Positions 47,399 through 56,632 of a stretch of 64,000 nucleotides of DNA are shown one piece after another. Below the pieces are notes generated by a model, which was not told the origin of the DNA, made no database searches, and saw only the letters and a program-made list of their open reading frames with translations. Numbering within the stretch: position 1 is the first letter of the stretch; each line of letters begins with the position of its first letter. Source of the stretch: Persicobacter diffluens (GTDB lineage: Bacteria; Bacteroidota; Bacteroidia; Cytophagales; Cyclobacteriaceae). The translations under genes and the position numbers were made by a program. The DNA is taken from NCBI RefSeq assembly GCF_036244895.1, contig NZ_BQKE01000001.1, forward strand, positions 2,480,001 through 2,544,000, in the 5' to 3' direction.

Positions 47399-48244
47399 TT
47401 AGCTGTAATCTTCCGAATTGGTAATCCAATTTTTAAGGTGTACAATCATATCCGGATAACTGGGTACCTGATAATTTAATTTAGACTGCGTATCTAAAAT
47501 ACTTTTATCAGCCGCGACCCCATCAACCTTGTGAACTACAATATCCTTTTCAAATACAATTGATATAACTTTCAATAAATCGTATTTAGTAATTCCATCA
47601 TTATTGGATAAATGAACCAACCCGGTAACCTTATTAATAATGGCAGCCTCAATGGCCTCCGCAAGAATTGGAGTCGTAACCCCTGACCAAATGGATTTAG
47701 AATATCCATTAGTTTCACCTTTCTGCTTCATAAACCAGTCAAAAAGACCAATCCCATTATTCTTTAATTCCGGGCCAATAATGGACGTTCTAATAGTCAA
47801 ATTATCGCCATAAGTCACCTCCCCAAGCGCTTTTGTTTGTGCATAAAAACCGACTCCATCTTTAAAGCTGTCTTCCGTATACTTTCCTTTGGCCCCGGAA
47901 AACACACAATCCGTACTGATATGAATAAATTTATAATTCAAAGCAGTACTTTTTTTTGCCAAAAAGTGAGGTAAATAGGAATTAATCAAAATTGCTTCAT
48001 CCGGATTATTCTCCGCATACTGATTCAAAAGCCCTACCCCATTAATCACGACATCAAAACCCTTTTCAAGGACTTTAGTCAAGGCTTCAAAATCTTTCAG
48101 GTCAACTTCAAAATCGGGCTTAATACTATTACAGTTTCTAGCCAACGTAAATACTTTATAGTTTTCTTTTGAACCGAAATACCTGGCGATGACATGGCCA
48201 GCCATTCCGGCGGCTCCCAAAACCAAAATTTTTATTTGTTCCAT
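47399..48244 (-). CDS. RmlD-like NAD(P)-dependent sugar reductase
   Basis: 281 residues, SDR-type RmlD/dTDP-dehydrorhamnose reductase family. Rossmann start ILVLGAAGMAGHVIARYFG, FIHISTDCVFSGAKGKYTED and the catalytic YAQTKALGE (YxxxK, about 133-137) are present. Together with the 4,6-dehydratase and 2-epimerase genes on either side it matches the three-enzyme sets that make UDP-L-FucNAc (with FnlB/CapF) or UDP-L-RhaNAc/QuiNAc (with an RmlD-like enzyme such as WbvR). The short RmlD form without a cupin domain favours the second. It overlaps the epimerase gene by 13 bp. Confidence 0.82.
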   Translation of the reverse strand: MEQIKILVLGAAGMAGHVIARYFGSKENYKVFTLARNCNSIKPDFEVDLKDFEALTKVLEKGFDVVINGVGLLNQYAENNPDEAILINSYLPHFLAKKSTALNYKFIHISTDCVFSGAKGKYTEDSFKDGVGFYAQTKALGEVTYGDNLTIRTSIIGPELKNNGIGLFDWFMKQKGETNGYSKSIWSGVTTPILAEAIEAAIINKVTGLVHLSNNDGITKYDLLKVISIVFEKDIVVHKVDGVAADKSILDTQSKLNYQVPSYPDMIVHLKNWITNSEDYS

Positions 48245-49347
48245 ATGGTTCTGTTAACTATACCCACATAACTCTGAATAACGCGTACAATTCTGGTCGA
48301 ATTGTCAGTAATGGTGTATTCCTTAGCAATTTCATTAAAATTATACTCCATTTTAGCAATTTCGATGGAAGACAAAACACTGTCTTTATCAATTCCACCT
48401 AAAACAATTGAACCCGCATCAATCGCTTCCGGGCGTTCAGTACTGGTTCGAATACTCACTGCCGGAAATTCCATCATGGCAGATTCTTCACTAATTGTAC
48501 CGCTATCGGAAAGCACCACCATCGCATTTTTTTGTAGCTTCACATAATCAAAGAAACCTAATGGCTTGACATTTTGAATAAGTGGGTGAAATTTTATCTG
48601 TGATTGCTCAATTCTCTTTGCCGTTCGGGGATGAGTAGAAAAAATCACAGGCATTTGGTACTTTTCCGCAACAGCATTTAATGATTCACAAAGAATTTCA
48701 AAATGATTTTTCAAATCTATATTTTCTTCTCTGTGAGCACTCACTACGATATATTTCCCTTCCTCAAGGTTTAATGTATTAAGTACATCGCTATTTTGAA
48801 TAGCATCGGCATGCTTAATTAAAACCTCTTTTAAGGGAGAGCCCGTCACAAACACATGATCCTTTCGAAAACCCTCACTCAACAAATACCTCCTGCTATT
48901 TTCAGTATAACAGAGATTAATATCACTGATATGATCAGAAATCTTTCGGTTAATCTCCTCCGGCACATTTTGATCAAAGCAACGATTACCCGCCTCCATA
49001 TGGAAAATAGGAATTTTCAGCCTCTTCGCTGCAATCGTACACAAAACGCTGTTCGTATCACCCAGAACAAGTAGGGCATCCGGTTGGATTTCCAAAAGCA
49101 AATCAAATGATTTCGCAATCACATTACCCATGGTTTCCCCCAAATTCTTACCCACCACACCGAGATAATAATCCGGCTCACGAAGCTCCAAATCATTAAA
49201 AAAAACCTCATTTAAGGAGTAATCGTAGTTCTGGCCGGTATGTACTAAGGTATGATCAAAATACTGATCACATTTCTTAATTATTTCTGCCAGGCGAATA
49301 ATTTCAGGTCTGGTTCCTAAAATTGTAGTAACTTTAAGCTTCTTCAT
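48232..49347 (-). CDS. Non-hydrolysing UDP-N-acetyl-sugar 2-epimerase (FnlC/WbjD-like)
   Basis: 371 residues, WecB-like GT-B-fold epimerase. The start KVTTILGTRPEIIRLAEIIK, VHTGQNYDYSLNEVFF, HMEAGNRCFDQNVPEEINRK, VSAHREENID and LSDSGTISEESAMMEFPAVSIRTSTERPEAID are the family catalytic and UDP-binding blocks. A second, distinct member lies at 59896-61014 beside wecC and fits WecB better. This one sits with the FnlA-like and RmlD-like genes, so it is probably the L-sugar epimerase of that pathway. Overlaps both neighbours (14 and 13 bp), indicating coupled translation. Confidence 0.85.
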   Translation of the reverse strand: MKKLKVTTILGTRPEIIRLAEIIKKCDQYFDHTLVHTGQNYDYSLNEVFFNDLELREPDYYLGVVGKNLGETMGNVIAKSFDLLLEIQPDALLVLGDTNSVLCTIAAKRLKIPIFHMEAGNRCFDQNVPEEINRKISDHISDINLCYTENSRRYLLSEGFRKDHVFVTGSPLKEVLIKHADAIQNSDVLNTLNLEEGKYIVVSAHREENIDLKNHFEILCESLNAVAEKYQMPVIFSTHPRTAKRIEQSQIKFHPLIQNVKPLGFFDYVKLQKNAMVVLSDSGTISEESAMMEFPAVSIRTSTERPEAIDAGSIVLGGIDKDSVLSSIEIAKMEYNFNEIAKEYTITDNSTRIVRVIQSYVGIVNRTIWNK

Positions 49348-50359
49348 TTTTCAATTGATTCAATTCCGGGACATAATCCAAACTCATGATTTTATCTATC
49401 GTCTGCTCAAGGCTAAGTCTTCGGGTATTATGAGAATGGTACTCACCGGAATCTGATAGCTTTTGATCTCCTTTTTCAAAATATTTTCCGTAATTCAAAT
49501 CACGGTTATCCGCCGGAACACGATAATAATTTTCTAATTCCTCTGCCTTACCAAATTCTTCCTTAGTCAATAAGGTTTCGTACAGCTTTTCCCCATGACG
49601 GGTACCAATTACTTTTATTTCATTCTCCGCATTAAAAATGCTTTTCATAGCCTTAGCGACATCATCCACTGTAGAGGCCGGTGATTTTTGAACAAACAAA
49701 TCCCCTTGGCGGCCATGCTGAAAGGCATACAACACCAGGTCTACCGCCTCATCCAATGACATCATAAAGCGCGTCATATTCGGGTCAGTAACGGTAATGG
49801 CCTGCCCGTTTTTAATTTGTTCAATAAACAAAGGAATCACCGATCCTCTTGAAGCCATCACATTCCCGTAACGTGTCACACAAATCGTAGGCCCATCCTC
49901 TCCAATATTCCTGGATTCCGCAATTGCCGTTCTTTCCATGAGGGCTTTGCTCATCCCCATTGCATTTATAGGATAAGCTGCTTTATCCGTACTCAGACAA
50001 ACCAGGTTTTTTACTTTATTTTGCTTAGCTGCTTTAATTACATTAGCCGTCCCAAAAACATTGGTCTTTGCCGCTTCTAAAGGAAAAAATTCACAGGAAG
50101 GCACCTGCTTTAAGGCCGCAGCATGAAAAACGTAATCCACGCCATACATCGCATTATTTACACTATCAAAATCCCTTACGTCGCCAATGTAAAACTTAAG
50201 CTTAGGATTCTGATAAATGCGTCGCATATCATCCTGTTTTTTCTCATCACGGGAAAAAATACGGATTTCTTTAAAATCGGAATTAATAAAGCCTTTTAGG
50301 ACTGTATTTCCAAAAGAACCCGTTCCCCCTGTAATTAATAATACTTTATTTTTAAACAT
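49334..50359 (-). CDS. UDP-GlcNAc 4,6-dehydratase/5-epimerase (FnlA/CapE/WbjB-like)
   Basis: About 341 residues from ATG 50359 (MFKNKVLLITGGTGSFGNTV), 1 base after the upstream stop; the open frame extends 8 codons further. Extended SDR with TGGTGSFG, VDYVFHAAALKQVPSCEFFP, and an active-site triad in which the usual Tyr is replaced by Met: NAMGMSKALMER gives MxxxK, as known for CapE-type enzymes. It forms UDP-2-acetamido-2,6-dideoxy-L-arabino-hexulose from UDP-GlcNAc. First gene of the L-sugar set, followed by the epimerase, the reductase and a WbuB-like transferase. Confidence 0.9.
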   Translation of the reverse strand: MFKNKVLLITGGTGSFGNTVLKGFINSDFKEIRIFSRDEKKQDDMRRIYQNPKLKFYIGDVRDFDSVNNAMYGVDYVFHAAALKQVPSCEFFPLEAAKTNVFGTANVIKAAKQNKVKNLVCLSTDKAAYPINAMGMSKALMERTAIAESRNIGEDGPTICVTRYGNVMASRGSVIPLFIEQIKNGQAITVTDPNMTRFMMSLDEAVDLVLYAFQHGRQGDLFVQKSPASTVDDVAKAMKSIFNAENEIKVIGTRHGEKLYETLLTKEEFGKAEELENYYRVPADNRDLNYGKYFEKGDQKLSDSGEYHSHNTRRLSLEQTIDKIMSLDYVPELNQLKNEEA

Positions 50360-50360
50360 A

Positions 50361-51497
50361 CTATTTATGATTATCGTAGACACGTTTTAAAATGGAGAAA
50401 CTTTCCTTCGCCGTTTTTTCCCATGAATATTTCTGAACTTCTTCCATATTCCTTTCAGCCATCTCTTTACTGGCCTTTGGGTCTTCCATCAGATTTATCA
50501 TTGCATTCTTTACCGACATTACATCCAAGGCATCAAAATAATAGCCATTTCCTTTAAGAAACTCTGGCATAGGTTGTTTATCACTACAAGCAATTGGAAC
50601 TCCAGAAGACATCGCTTCAATTAAAATATTAGGCATATTTTCACAGGTAGAAGAATATACCAATCCATGTGAATTCTTATAATGCTTTTCAATTTCCTCA
50701 TAGGGTTGATGTTCCAAATACTCAATAAACAAACAAGAGCGATCTACTTTTTTCATAGCTGAAAACATCGCTTTCCCCGCTTTTCTATTAATAATCCCCC
50801 CAATAATTCTTAATTTAACAGGAAAGCCTTCTTTCCGTAATTGACCTACAGCCTCAATTAGAGGGACATGATTTTTATAAGTATGAATAGTAGAAACATA
50901 TGTAAAAACAAATGGTCTTTTGACTGAAAAATCATTTATAGAATCATTACAAGATGGAGAATTAACGAACCTCCGGGACACGCCATGATGAATAACAGTT
51001 GACTTACTTGTAGGCAAATTCAATTTATCACTCACATATTGTTGAGCATATTTGGAGATAAAAATAATATGCTTCGCCTTTCGAAATGAGCGCCTTTGAC
51101 GCAAATAGCCTAAAAAAAACTTAAGCGATTCTTTAGGATTGTTTAAATAATCCCAATGTTCCCGCTCATAGAGCAACATATTCCTTGACATCCCCACCAT
51201 TGGGGAGAAAGTACCACTATAATCACCTGTAATCGAAAATAGAATGGCCTCTTTTTCACGAAACAGCTCCCGATCAAAATAAACCTTTTGATAAAAAATA
51301 CGATGAAAAATAGATTTATTTAATAATGGATGAGTTCGCTTTATGACACGATCACCGTCAAGTCTGGCCAGAGTATTTTCAGAGGCATAGACGATTATTT
51401 GGGATTCACAGAGGTGTGAATGCTTCAGCAACTCAATCAAATGTGTAACACCTCCGCCCAAACCTATGTTGGTTGCATCAATAACTATTTTACGCAT
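50361..51497 (-). CDS. GT4-family glycosyltransferase
   Basis: 378 residues, GT-B fold. The start RKIVIDATNIGLGGGVTHLIE has the glycine-rich acceptor-side loop. The C-terminal half has FVFTYVSTIHTYKNHVPLIEAV, FIEYLEHQPYEEIEKHYKNSHGLVYSSTCENMPNILIEAMSSG with the E-x7-E retaining GT4 motif. It probably adds one sugar of the repeat unit on the cytoplasmic side. Donor and acceptor unknown. Lies between an acyltransferase (6 bp away) and the FnlA-like gene. Confidence 0.87.
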   Translation of the reverse strand: MRKIVIDATNIGLGGGVTHLIELLKHSHLCESQIIVYASENTLARLDGDRVIKRTHPLLNKSIFHRIFYQKVYFDRELFREKEAILFSITGDYSGTFSPMVGMSRNMLLYEREHWDYLNNPKESLKFFLGYLRQRRSFRKAKHIIFISKYAQQYVSDKLNLPTSKSTVIHHGVSRRFVNSPSCNDSINDFSVKRPFVFTYVSTIHTYKNHVPLIEAVGQLRKEGFPVKLRIIGGIINRKAGKAMFSAMKKVDRSCLFIEYLEHQPYEEIEKHYKNSHGLVYSSTCENMPNILIEAMSSGVPIACSDKQPMPEFLKGNGYYFDALDVMSVKNAMINLMEDPKASKEMAERNMEEVQKYSWEKTAKESFSILKRVYDNHK

Positions 51498-51503
51498 TTG
51501 TAT

Positions 51504-51992
51504 TTACAAATTTTTCAATATTTGATTAGGGACCCCTCCAATTAAGACATATTTATTAGGTATAGTTTTATTAAATACAGTACCTGCAGCAACAACACAC
51601 CCTTCATTTAATACCGTTCCTGGCAAAATTATCGAATTAGTGCCTATCCACGTATTTTTGTGTATAATTACGTCATTTACATTATGACTCCTACCCAAAG
51701 AACCCCCTTTTGCAAGATTACCAGTGATGATTTTTGCGTCATATGAAATGGTCACATCATTTTCTATAATAATTTGAGCTCCTTCACAAGACTGCAAAAG
51801 CACCCCCTTATTGAGCACAACATTATCTCCAATCTCAATATTTTCACCGCCATATATTTTGACATCCTCATCACATACGAAGTTTTCACCTACTTTCTTG
51901 ACTTGTCTTCGAACGATGTATGTCCTAAGCTTTCTGGCAAAATACCTTTTTAGCCTAGTTATGACTTTTATCACCAACTTCATACTTTTCAA
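51504..51992 (-). CDS. Left-handed beta-helix (hexapeptide) acyltransferase
   Basis: 162 residues. An N-terminal basic helix (RLKRYFARKLRTYIVRRQVKK) is followed by hexapeptide repeats: FVCDEDVKIYGGENIEIGDN, VVLNKGVLLQSC, AKIITGNLAKGG with the catalytic-type His in GRSHNVNDVIIHKN, TWIGTNSIILPGTVLNEGCVVAAGTVFNK. Members O-acetylate sugars with acetyl-CoA. It probably decorates the repeat unit. Overlaps the upstream glycosyltransferase by 38 bp, a longer overlap than its neighbours; a start at a later Met (MKLVIKVI) would shorten it slightly. Confidence 0.85.
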   Translation of the reverse strand: MKSMKLVIKVITRLKRYFARKLRTYIVRRQVKKVGENFVCDEDVKIYGGENIEIGDNVVLNKGVLLQSCEGAQIIIENDVTISYDAKIITGNLAKGGSLGRSHNVNDVIIHKNTWIGTNSIILPGTVLNEGCVVAAGTVFNKTIPNKYVLIGGVPNQILKNL

Positions 51993-53178
51993 CTATTTTG
52001 CGTGCTACCCTACCCCATGTTTGCTCCCAACTCAAATGTGTGGCGACATACACCCTGGCTTCCTTTGCGATTTTTTCACGACTCACTGGTTCCCCCATTA
52101 ACCAATTTAACTCATTCAAAAAGGAGTTCACGGATTTGGGTTCAAACAACACCCCATTTTCTCCATGCCTAATAACCTCACGATTACATTGGTAATCTGG
52201 TGCAATAACGGCTTTTTCAGCTGCCATATACTCCATTATTTTTATTGGGCAAATTATATCCGTAGAGCCCGGCAAAACGGCAATATCAATGGCGCGCAAA
52301 ATTTCTGGTACTTTCTCTTTGGGCACTCCATCAGAGAATAGAATATTTTCCTGAGGAATACTTAACTCTTTAGCTTTATCTTTACACAAATGATAATCCT
52401 TGCCATTCCCTACTAGCCAAAAAAAAACATCCGTTCTTCTTTTAAGTATTTCTGAAAGTGCATCGACCAATAGCTCAGTATTATGATAAAAAGCGTAACT
52501 TCCTATATAACCAACTATTAATTTATCTGTAGGAAGATTATATTGAGTAATAATTTCTGAATCTATACCTCTCGCACTAAATTCATCAGTATTAACCGCA
52601 TTTAAGGCTACATGTATTTTGTCCTCCTCTATACCTTCATTTCTAATTAATTCCTCCTTTAAAACAGTAGATTCTACAACTATATCAGAGGCCTCCAACA
52701 ACTTTTTCCTCTCAATATACAGAGCCAGAGGTTTGAATAATGACCATTTATAATCAATTAGATGATCCTTCCATTCCAACACAAAAGGAACCCCTATTCT
52801 TTTTGCATATCTTAAACCAGCCCAATGTAGGCGGGAACTTCGCTCCCAGACCAATTTATATCGGCCTTTTTTCTTATATAACTCGCTGAAAACTTTTCGA
52901 TCATGTATTATATCCTTTAACTCTGAAACAGAAATAATTAAAGGTTTTAAAAAGTCATTCCTTTTCAATTTACTAACTTGAGAATCATGATACTTTTGTG
53001 CTCCATAAGAGAAAGGTAATGATTTTGTTTTCTCCAAATCCCCCCCAAAAAAAGTATCCAAACGAAAACCAACCAAATTCAAAGTTTCAATCACTTCTGA
53101 GATTTTCCTACCAAGGTTATTATTAGTAAAACTACGCCCTCCAATTAAATATAATATATCTTTAATCATATCTATCAA
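51955..53178 (-). CDS. GT4-family glycosyltransferase
   Basis: 407 residues. GT-B fold with donor half LIVGYIGSYAFYHNTELLVDALSE, FWLVGNGKDYHLCKDKAKEL, ILFSDGVPKEKVPEILRAIDIAVLP and CPIKIMEYMAAEKAVIAPDY, where the E-x7-E region lies. Overlaps the next gene upstream by 17 bp and the acyltransferase downstream, so it belongs to the same operon. An alternative start (MIKDILYLIGGRSF, 53169) is equally possible. Donor sugar unknown. Confidence 0.83.
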   Translation of the reverse strand: MIDMIKDILYLIGGRSFTNNNLGRKISEVIETLNLVGFRLDTFFGGDLEKTKSLPFSYGAQKYHDSQVSKLKRNDFLKPLIISVSELKDIIHDRKVFSELYKKKGRYKLVWERSSRLHWAGLRYAKRIGVPFVLEWKDHLIDYKWSLFKPLALYIERKKLLEASDIVVESTVLKEELIRNEGIEEDKIHVALNAVNTDEFSARGIDSEIITQYNLPTDKLIVGYIGSYAFYHNTELLVDALSEILKRRTDVFFWLVGNGKDYHLCKDKAKELSIPQENILFSDGVPKEKVPEILRAIDIAVLPGSTDIICPIKIMEYMAAEKAVIAPDYQCNREVIRHGENGVLFEPKSVNSFLNELNWLMGEPVSREKIAKEARVYVATHLSWEQTWGRVARKIVEKYEVGDKSHN

Positions 53179-54370
53179 TCAGATCATTAAATAAAGCAAC
53201 CATACGGGATTCGTAATCAAAAGGTGAATGATTATTTACCGCAAAATTTCGACAAGCCTCTCCGAAGGAAGCTCTTAAGGCTTCATCCTCCAAAAGTTTA
53301 ATAATATATTTTGCCATATGTTCAACATCCCCTGGGGGAAATAAATAGCCATGTTGATCATGATATAACCACTCAGGAATACCACCTATATTACTCCCAA
53401 TAGCGGGAATACCTTGTGACATTGCCTCAGGTCCAATTAACCCAAACTGCTCATGCCAAATACTGGGCATAAGTAAAAGGTCTCCACTGGCATAGAAATC
53501 TTTGATTCTATCCCGCCCAACAAATCCTAGAAATTCAACATTATCTTCAAGATTTAACTCTCTAACTTTTTCCTTAAGACCATTTAAAGCTATCCCTCTT
53601 CCTGCAATCCTCAATAATACATTGGGAATTTTAGTCATAACCATTTCCAAAGCTGGCAGCAACAAATCAATCCCTTTGACCTTATTTATTTGCCCAATAA
53701 AAAGAATGGTAGGCCGAACATGCTTCGTTTTTACTGGAAGTTCATGTTCCATAAAGAAAGGGTCAATGCCTAGTGGAATATAAATACTATTGGAAAAGCC
53801 CAAAGCATTTATTGCATTTTCGATAAACTTTGAGGGGCAATGGAAATAATCTACATTTTTAGACAGACCATCCTCATACCTTTTAGACAATTGCCAATAA
53901 AGCAAGGAATCAAGGGCAGAAACACAATTTCTTGAAAAACATTTGGAGCCAATACCCATTTCACATGACTCAGAATTTTTCAAACCACCCCACGAAGATG
54001 CACAAAATAAATTTGGGCCATGTAATGTCTGAACAACAGGAATATGCTTTAATTCAGAAATATTATAAACACCTAATGGAAATTTAGAAATAAGATGTAT
54101 ATGGATTAGACTTGGATTAATGTCAGAAATAATCTGTGAAACTTTTTTAGAAATTTCACCTGCATAAACAAACTTATACAACTTCGAGTGAACACGTTTC
54201 TGCGGCTCTTCAACAATAAAATTTGAACCATCAAAACTATCGTTCTCACCAAAAGATAAGGTATAAACATCAAAACCCCTTCGCTTCAAAAATTCAATCT
54301 CCAAATTTAAAACTGCATCTCCGCCACCTCCAAAATGAGCATGATCATTTAATAGCAGTATTTTTTTCAT
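53162..54370 (-). CDS. GT4-family glycosyltransferase
   Basis: 402 residues. N-terminal KKILLLNDHAHFGGGGDAVL acceptor loop, then IHIHLISKFPLGVY, VVQTLHGPNLFCASSWG, a Cys-rich stretch SESCEMGIGSKCFSRNCVSA and the donor half TILFIGQINKVKGIDLLLPA, LEDNVEFLGFVGRDRIKDFYA, SIWHEQFGLIGPEAMSQGIP with E-x7-E. The four-cysteine insert is typical of a subgroup of GT4 enzymes. It overlaps the polymerase gene by 26 bp. From here to 57939 the genes are more AT-rich than elsewhere in the window. Confidence 0.86.
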   Translation of the reverse strand: MKKILLLNDHAHFGGGGDAVLNLEIEFLKRRGFDVYTLSFGENDSFDGSNFIVEEPQKRVHSKLYKFVYAGEISKKVSQIISDINPSLIHIHLISKFPLGVYNISELKHIPVVQTLHGPNLFCASSWGGLKNSESCEMGIGSKCFSRNCVSALDSLLYWQLSKRYEDGLSKNVDYFHCPSKFIENAINALGFSNSIYIPLGIDPFFMEHELPVKTKHVRPTILFIGQINKVKGIDLLLPALEMVMTKIPNVLLRIAGRGIALNGLKEKVRELNLEDNVEFLGFVGRDRIKDFYASGDLLLMPSIWHEQFGLIGPEAMSQGIPAIGSNIGGIPEWLYHDQHGYLFPPGDVEHMAKYIIKLLEDEALRASFGEACRNFAVNNHSPFDYESRMVALFNDLIDRYD

Positions 54371-55622
54371 ATGCAGTCGAAGCTATTAATAAAATAATTA
54401 ACCGTAAAGTATTCATATCATTTGTTGCAAAACCCCTCCACCAAGAATGCGCCGACACACCAGTAATTAATTGAGATATAAAAAAACACAAAACAGAAAT
54501 CACAAAAAAATAAGTGACAGCATCCGATCTGTTAGCTATCACATTAATTATCAACCCTTTAATAGTGTGAGCAATAAAAGTTAAAAATATTAAAAATCCT
54601 ACAACTCCTGATTGTTCGAAAACATAGACATAAATATTATGGAACCCATAACCTATACGAAACTTACCATCTCGAGGAGCTACAAAAATCCCGCCTCCAA
54701 AAAAAGGTAAAAAATGCCCATTATCATGATACTTAGAAATATCAAACTCATCAATAAGGTTAACTCTGTCTGAAATAGAATTATGTTCATTATTCTCCAT
54801 GGCAACCATCCGAGAAATAGTATTAGTTTCTAGCAACTTATCAGACCAAGAACTAAATGACACTATTAAGGCAAGGAAGGCAGTGATGAATAAAAAATAA
54901 AAATCCTTATTGAATATTGTTATTAAGGCTAATGAAACAAGCAATAATCCAAGGCCTGTACGGGAACCAGTAAAAAGCAATGGAAAAGACAATAAAACAG
55001 CGAATAACTTATACAATAATCCATTTTTTTTAGCATAACTATACCCAAATATAACACTTGATAATAATGGAAGATAATTAGCTATTTGAAAATAAGTATT
55101 CCCAAAAGGCCCCCAAATAACCCCCATAGGTTTATTGACAAATTTACCAGGGGAAAACTCAACTGAACCATATTCCCCATAAAAAAACTCAAAAACACAA
55201 TAAACAAACACAAAAACACCACCAACAAAACAGGTTTTTATCACTAGGGGGATTAATTTAAACTCCAATTTTGAAACTAACAAAAGAATAAAATAACCCT
55301 GAATATATTTAAAACAATAAAACAAAACATATTGATTTATGCTCCCCGGGAAATCATAAAAAAAAATAGTAATGATAGTTAAAAAGCAAAACCATAAAAC
55401 CAAGTACTTCCACCAAAGGAGCATTTTAACCGGTCTTTTAGCATCTCCAAACCTAAAATAAAACAACACTCCAAGTATGGATACAATATCGAATAAACGA
55501 GGATTAATTCTGTCGATACTTGATAAAAAAAGGATTGGTTTTTGGTAGCAAAACGAAAGTAATAATAGAACGAACCAAATAGAAAGAATTCTAGAATTAG
55601 TAATATCATCTTTCATGCACAA
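54345..55622 (-). CDS. O-antigen ligase/polymerase family protein (Wzy-like)
   Basis: 425 residues, about 11-12 membrane helices with a large periplasmic loop (KLLETNTISRMVAMENNEHN...GGGIFVAPRDGKFRIGYGFHNIYVYVFE). The loop ends in the pattern HNIYVYVFEQSGVVG, which fits the Wzy_C/O-antigen ligase domain. Given the Wzx, WecA-like and several glycosyltransferase genes nearby it is the best candidate for the repeat-unit polymerase. Wzy proteins have low identity, so annotation rests on topology and context. Strongly AT-rich. Confidence 0.8.
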   Translation of the reverse strand: MCMKDDITNSRILSIWFVLLLLSFCYQKPILFLSSIDRINPRLFDIVSILGVLFYFRFGDAKRPVKMLLWWKYLVLWFCFLTIITIFFYDFPGSINQYVLFYCFKYIQGYFILLLVSKLEFKLIPLVIKTCFVGGVFVFVYCVFEFFYGEYGSVEFSPGKFVNKPMGVIWGPFGNTYFQIANYLPLLSSVIFGYSYAKKNGLLYKLFAVLLSFPLLFTGSRTGLGLLLVSLALITIFNKDFYFLFITAFLALIVSFSSWSDKLLETNTISRMVAMENNEHNSISDRVNLIDEFDISKYHDNGHFLPFFGGGIFVAPRDGKFRIGYGFHNIYVYVFEQSGVVGFLIFLTFIAHTIKGLIINVIANRSDAVTYFFVISVLCFFISQLITGVSAHSWWRGFATNDMNTLRLIILLIASTAYEKNTAIK

Positions 55623-55696
55623 AATCTAAATATAACACAAAAAACAAAATTGAAAAACAACCATTTAAATGTTTCAAAACTTACTACAAAGCAACC

Positions 55697-56632
55697 TCAA
55701 ATAAAGCCAACTCTCCTTTTCATCCTAACCCTATTAATTAGCTCTGTTTTAATAAAACCTGAAAACCAAAAACGAGTCCTTTCGGTGAATGAGGGAGGTT
55801 GAATTTCATAATCACACACTAAAGAATATCCCAGAGTTGACAACATGGATGAACAATAAAATTCAAACAATTCAATATCACGACTACTCAAATTTAATTG
55901 CCAAGAGTCAATTCTTTCTGCACTAAATGAGCTTCCAACTAATGAATGTTGTTTTTTTGTATAACTAGGTAAAAAACTAGAATCACCTTTTAACATTTCT
56001 TCCTCAAAAGAAATACCCAAAAAACAACATATTTCATTTAATTGGGATTCTGGATTTTTAATCAAATCTTCATAGTAAACCCTCTTCACATCTTTAGATA
56101 AACTTAACTCAGCTAAAAAACCAAAGGCTAAATTATTTTTCCATTCCGTAATATTTTCTAAAATATTATTCCCTCCCCAATCTAAGCTCCTTATTGAATT
56201 TGCAACAGCCCTACCATCACGGACAATATGAATAAATTTAGCATCTGGAAATTCCTTCTTTAAAAATGTCACTCTATTTATGTTGGCAGGGCTATGTTCT
56301 ATCCATTTAGTAAAATTAGTTTTTTTATTATTTTGGGAGTAAATCTTAAGAAATTCAGAAACCAATTGCGGGTAACTTTTAAAAGAACAAAGATCTTTCC
56401 CTATTCTTTCTACATCTTCATTTCTCAGTTTCCAATGTTTAAATCTAAAATGATTGGTAATATTTTCAAAAATCTTAGATAATGGAATCTTAGCACTTGC
56501 ACTATAATGAGAAGATAAAAATGGAGATTCAGGTAAAGCTAAACATTTTGAATGCGCACCAATAGCACTACCCAGCATTGTAGTACCACTCCTTGGAGCT
56601 CCAATAATAAAAACAGGCGAGGAACTTAACAT
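55697..56632 (-). CDS. Sulfotransferase family protein
   Basis: 311 residues. The PAPS 5'-phosphosulfate loop FIIGAPRSGTTML (residues 8-20) and the 3'-phosphate loop FIHIVRDGRAVANSIRSL (about 131-148) are clear, followed by RVYYEDLIKNPESQLNEICCFLG. Known: such enzymes move sulfate from PAPS to hydroxyls of glycans or small molecules. In this locus the likely acceptor is the polysaccharide or its lipid-linked repeat unit. Overlaps the flippase gene by 7 bp. No PAPS synthesis genes are in the window. Confidence 0.85.
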   Translation of the reverse strand: MLSSSPVFIIGAPRSGTTMLGSAIGAHSKCLALPESPFLSSHYSASAKIPLSKIFENITNHFRFKHWKLRNEDVERIGKDLCSFKSYPQLVSEFLKIYSQNNKKTNFTKWIEHSPANINRVTFLKKEFPDAKFIHIVRDGRAVANSIRSLDWGGNNILENITEWKNNLAFGFLAELSLSKDVKRVYYEDLIKNPESQLNEICCFLGISFEEEMLKGDSSFLPSYTKKQHSLVGSSFSAERIDSWQLNLSSRDIELFEFYCSSMLSTLGYSLVCDYEIQPPSFTERTRFWFSGFIKTELINRVRMKRRVGFI

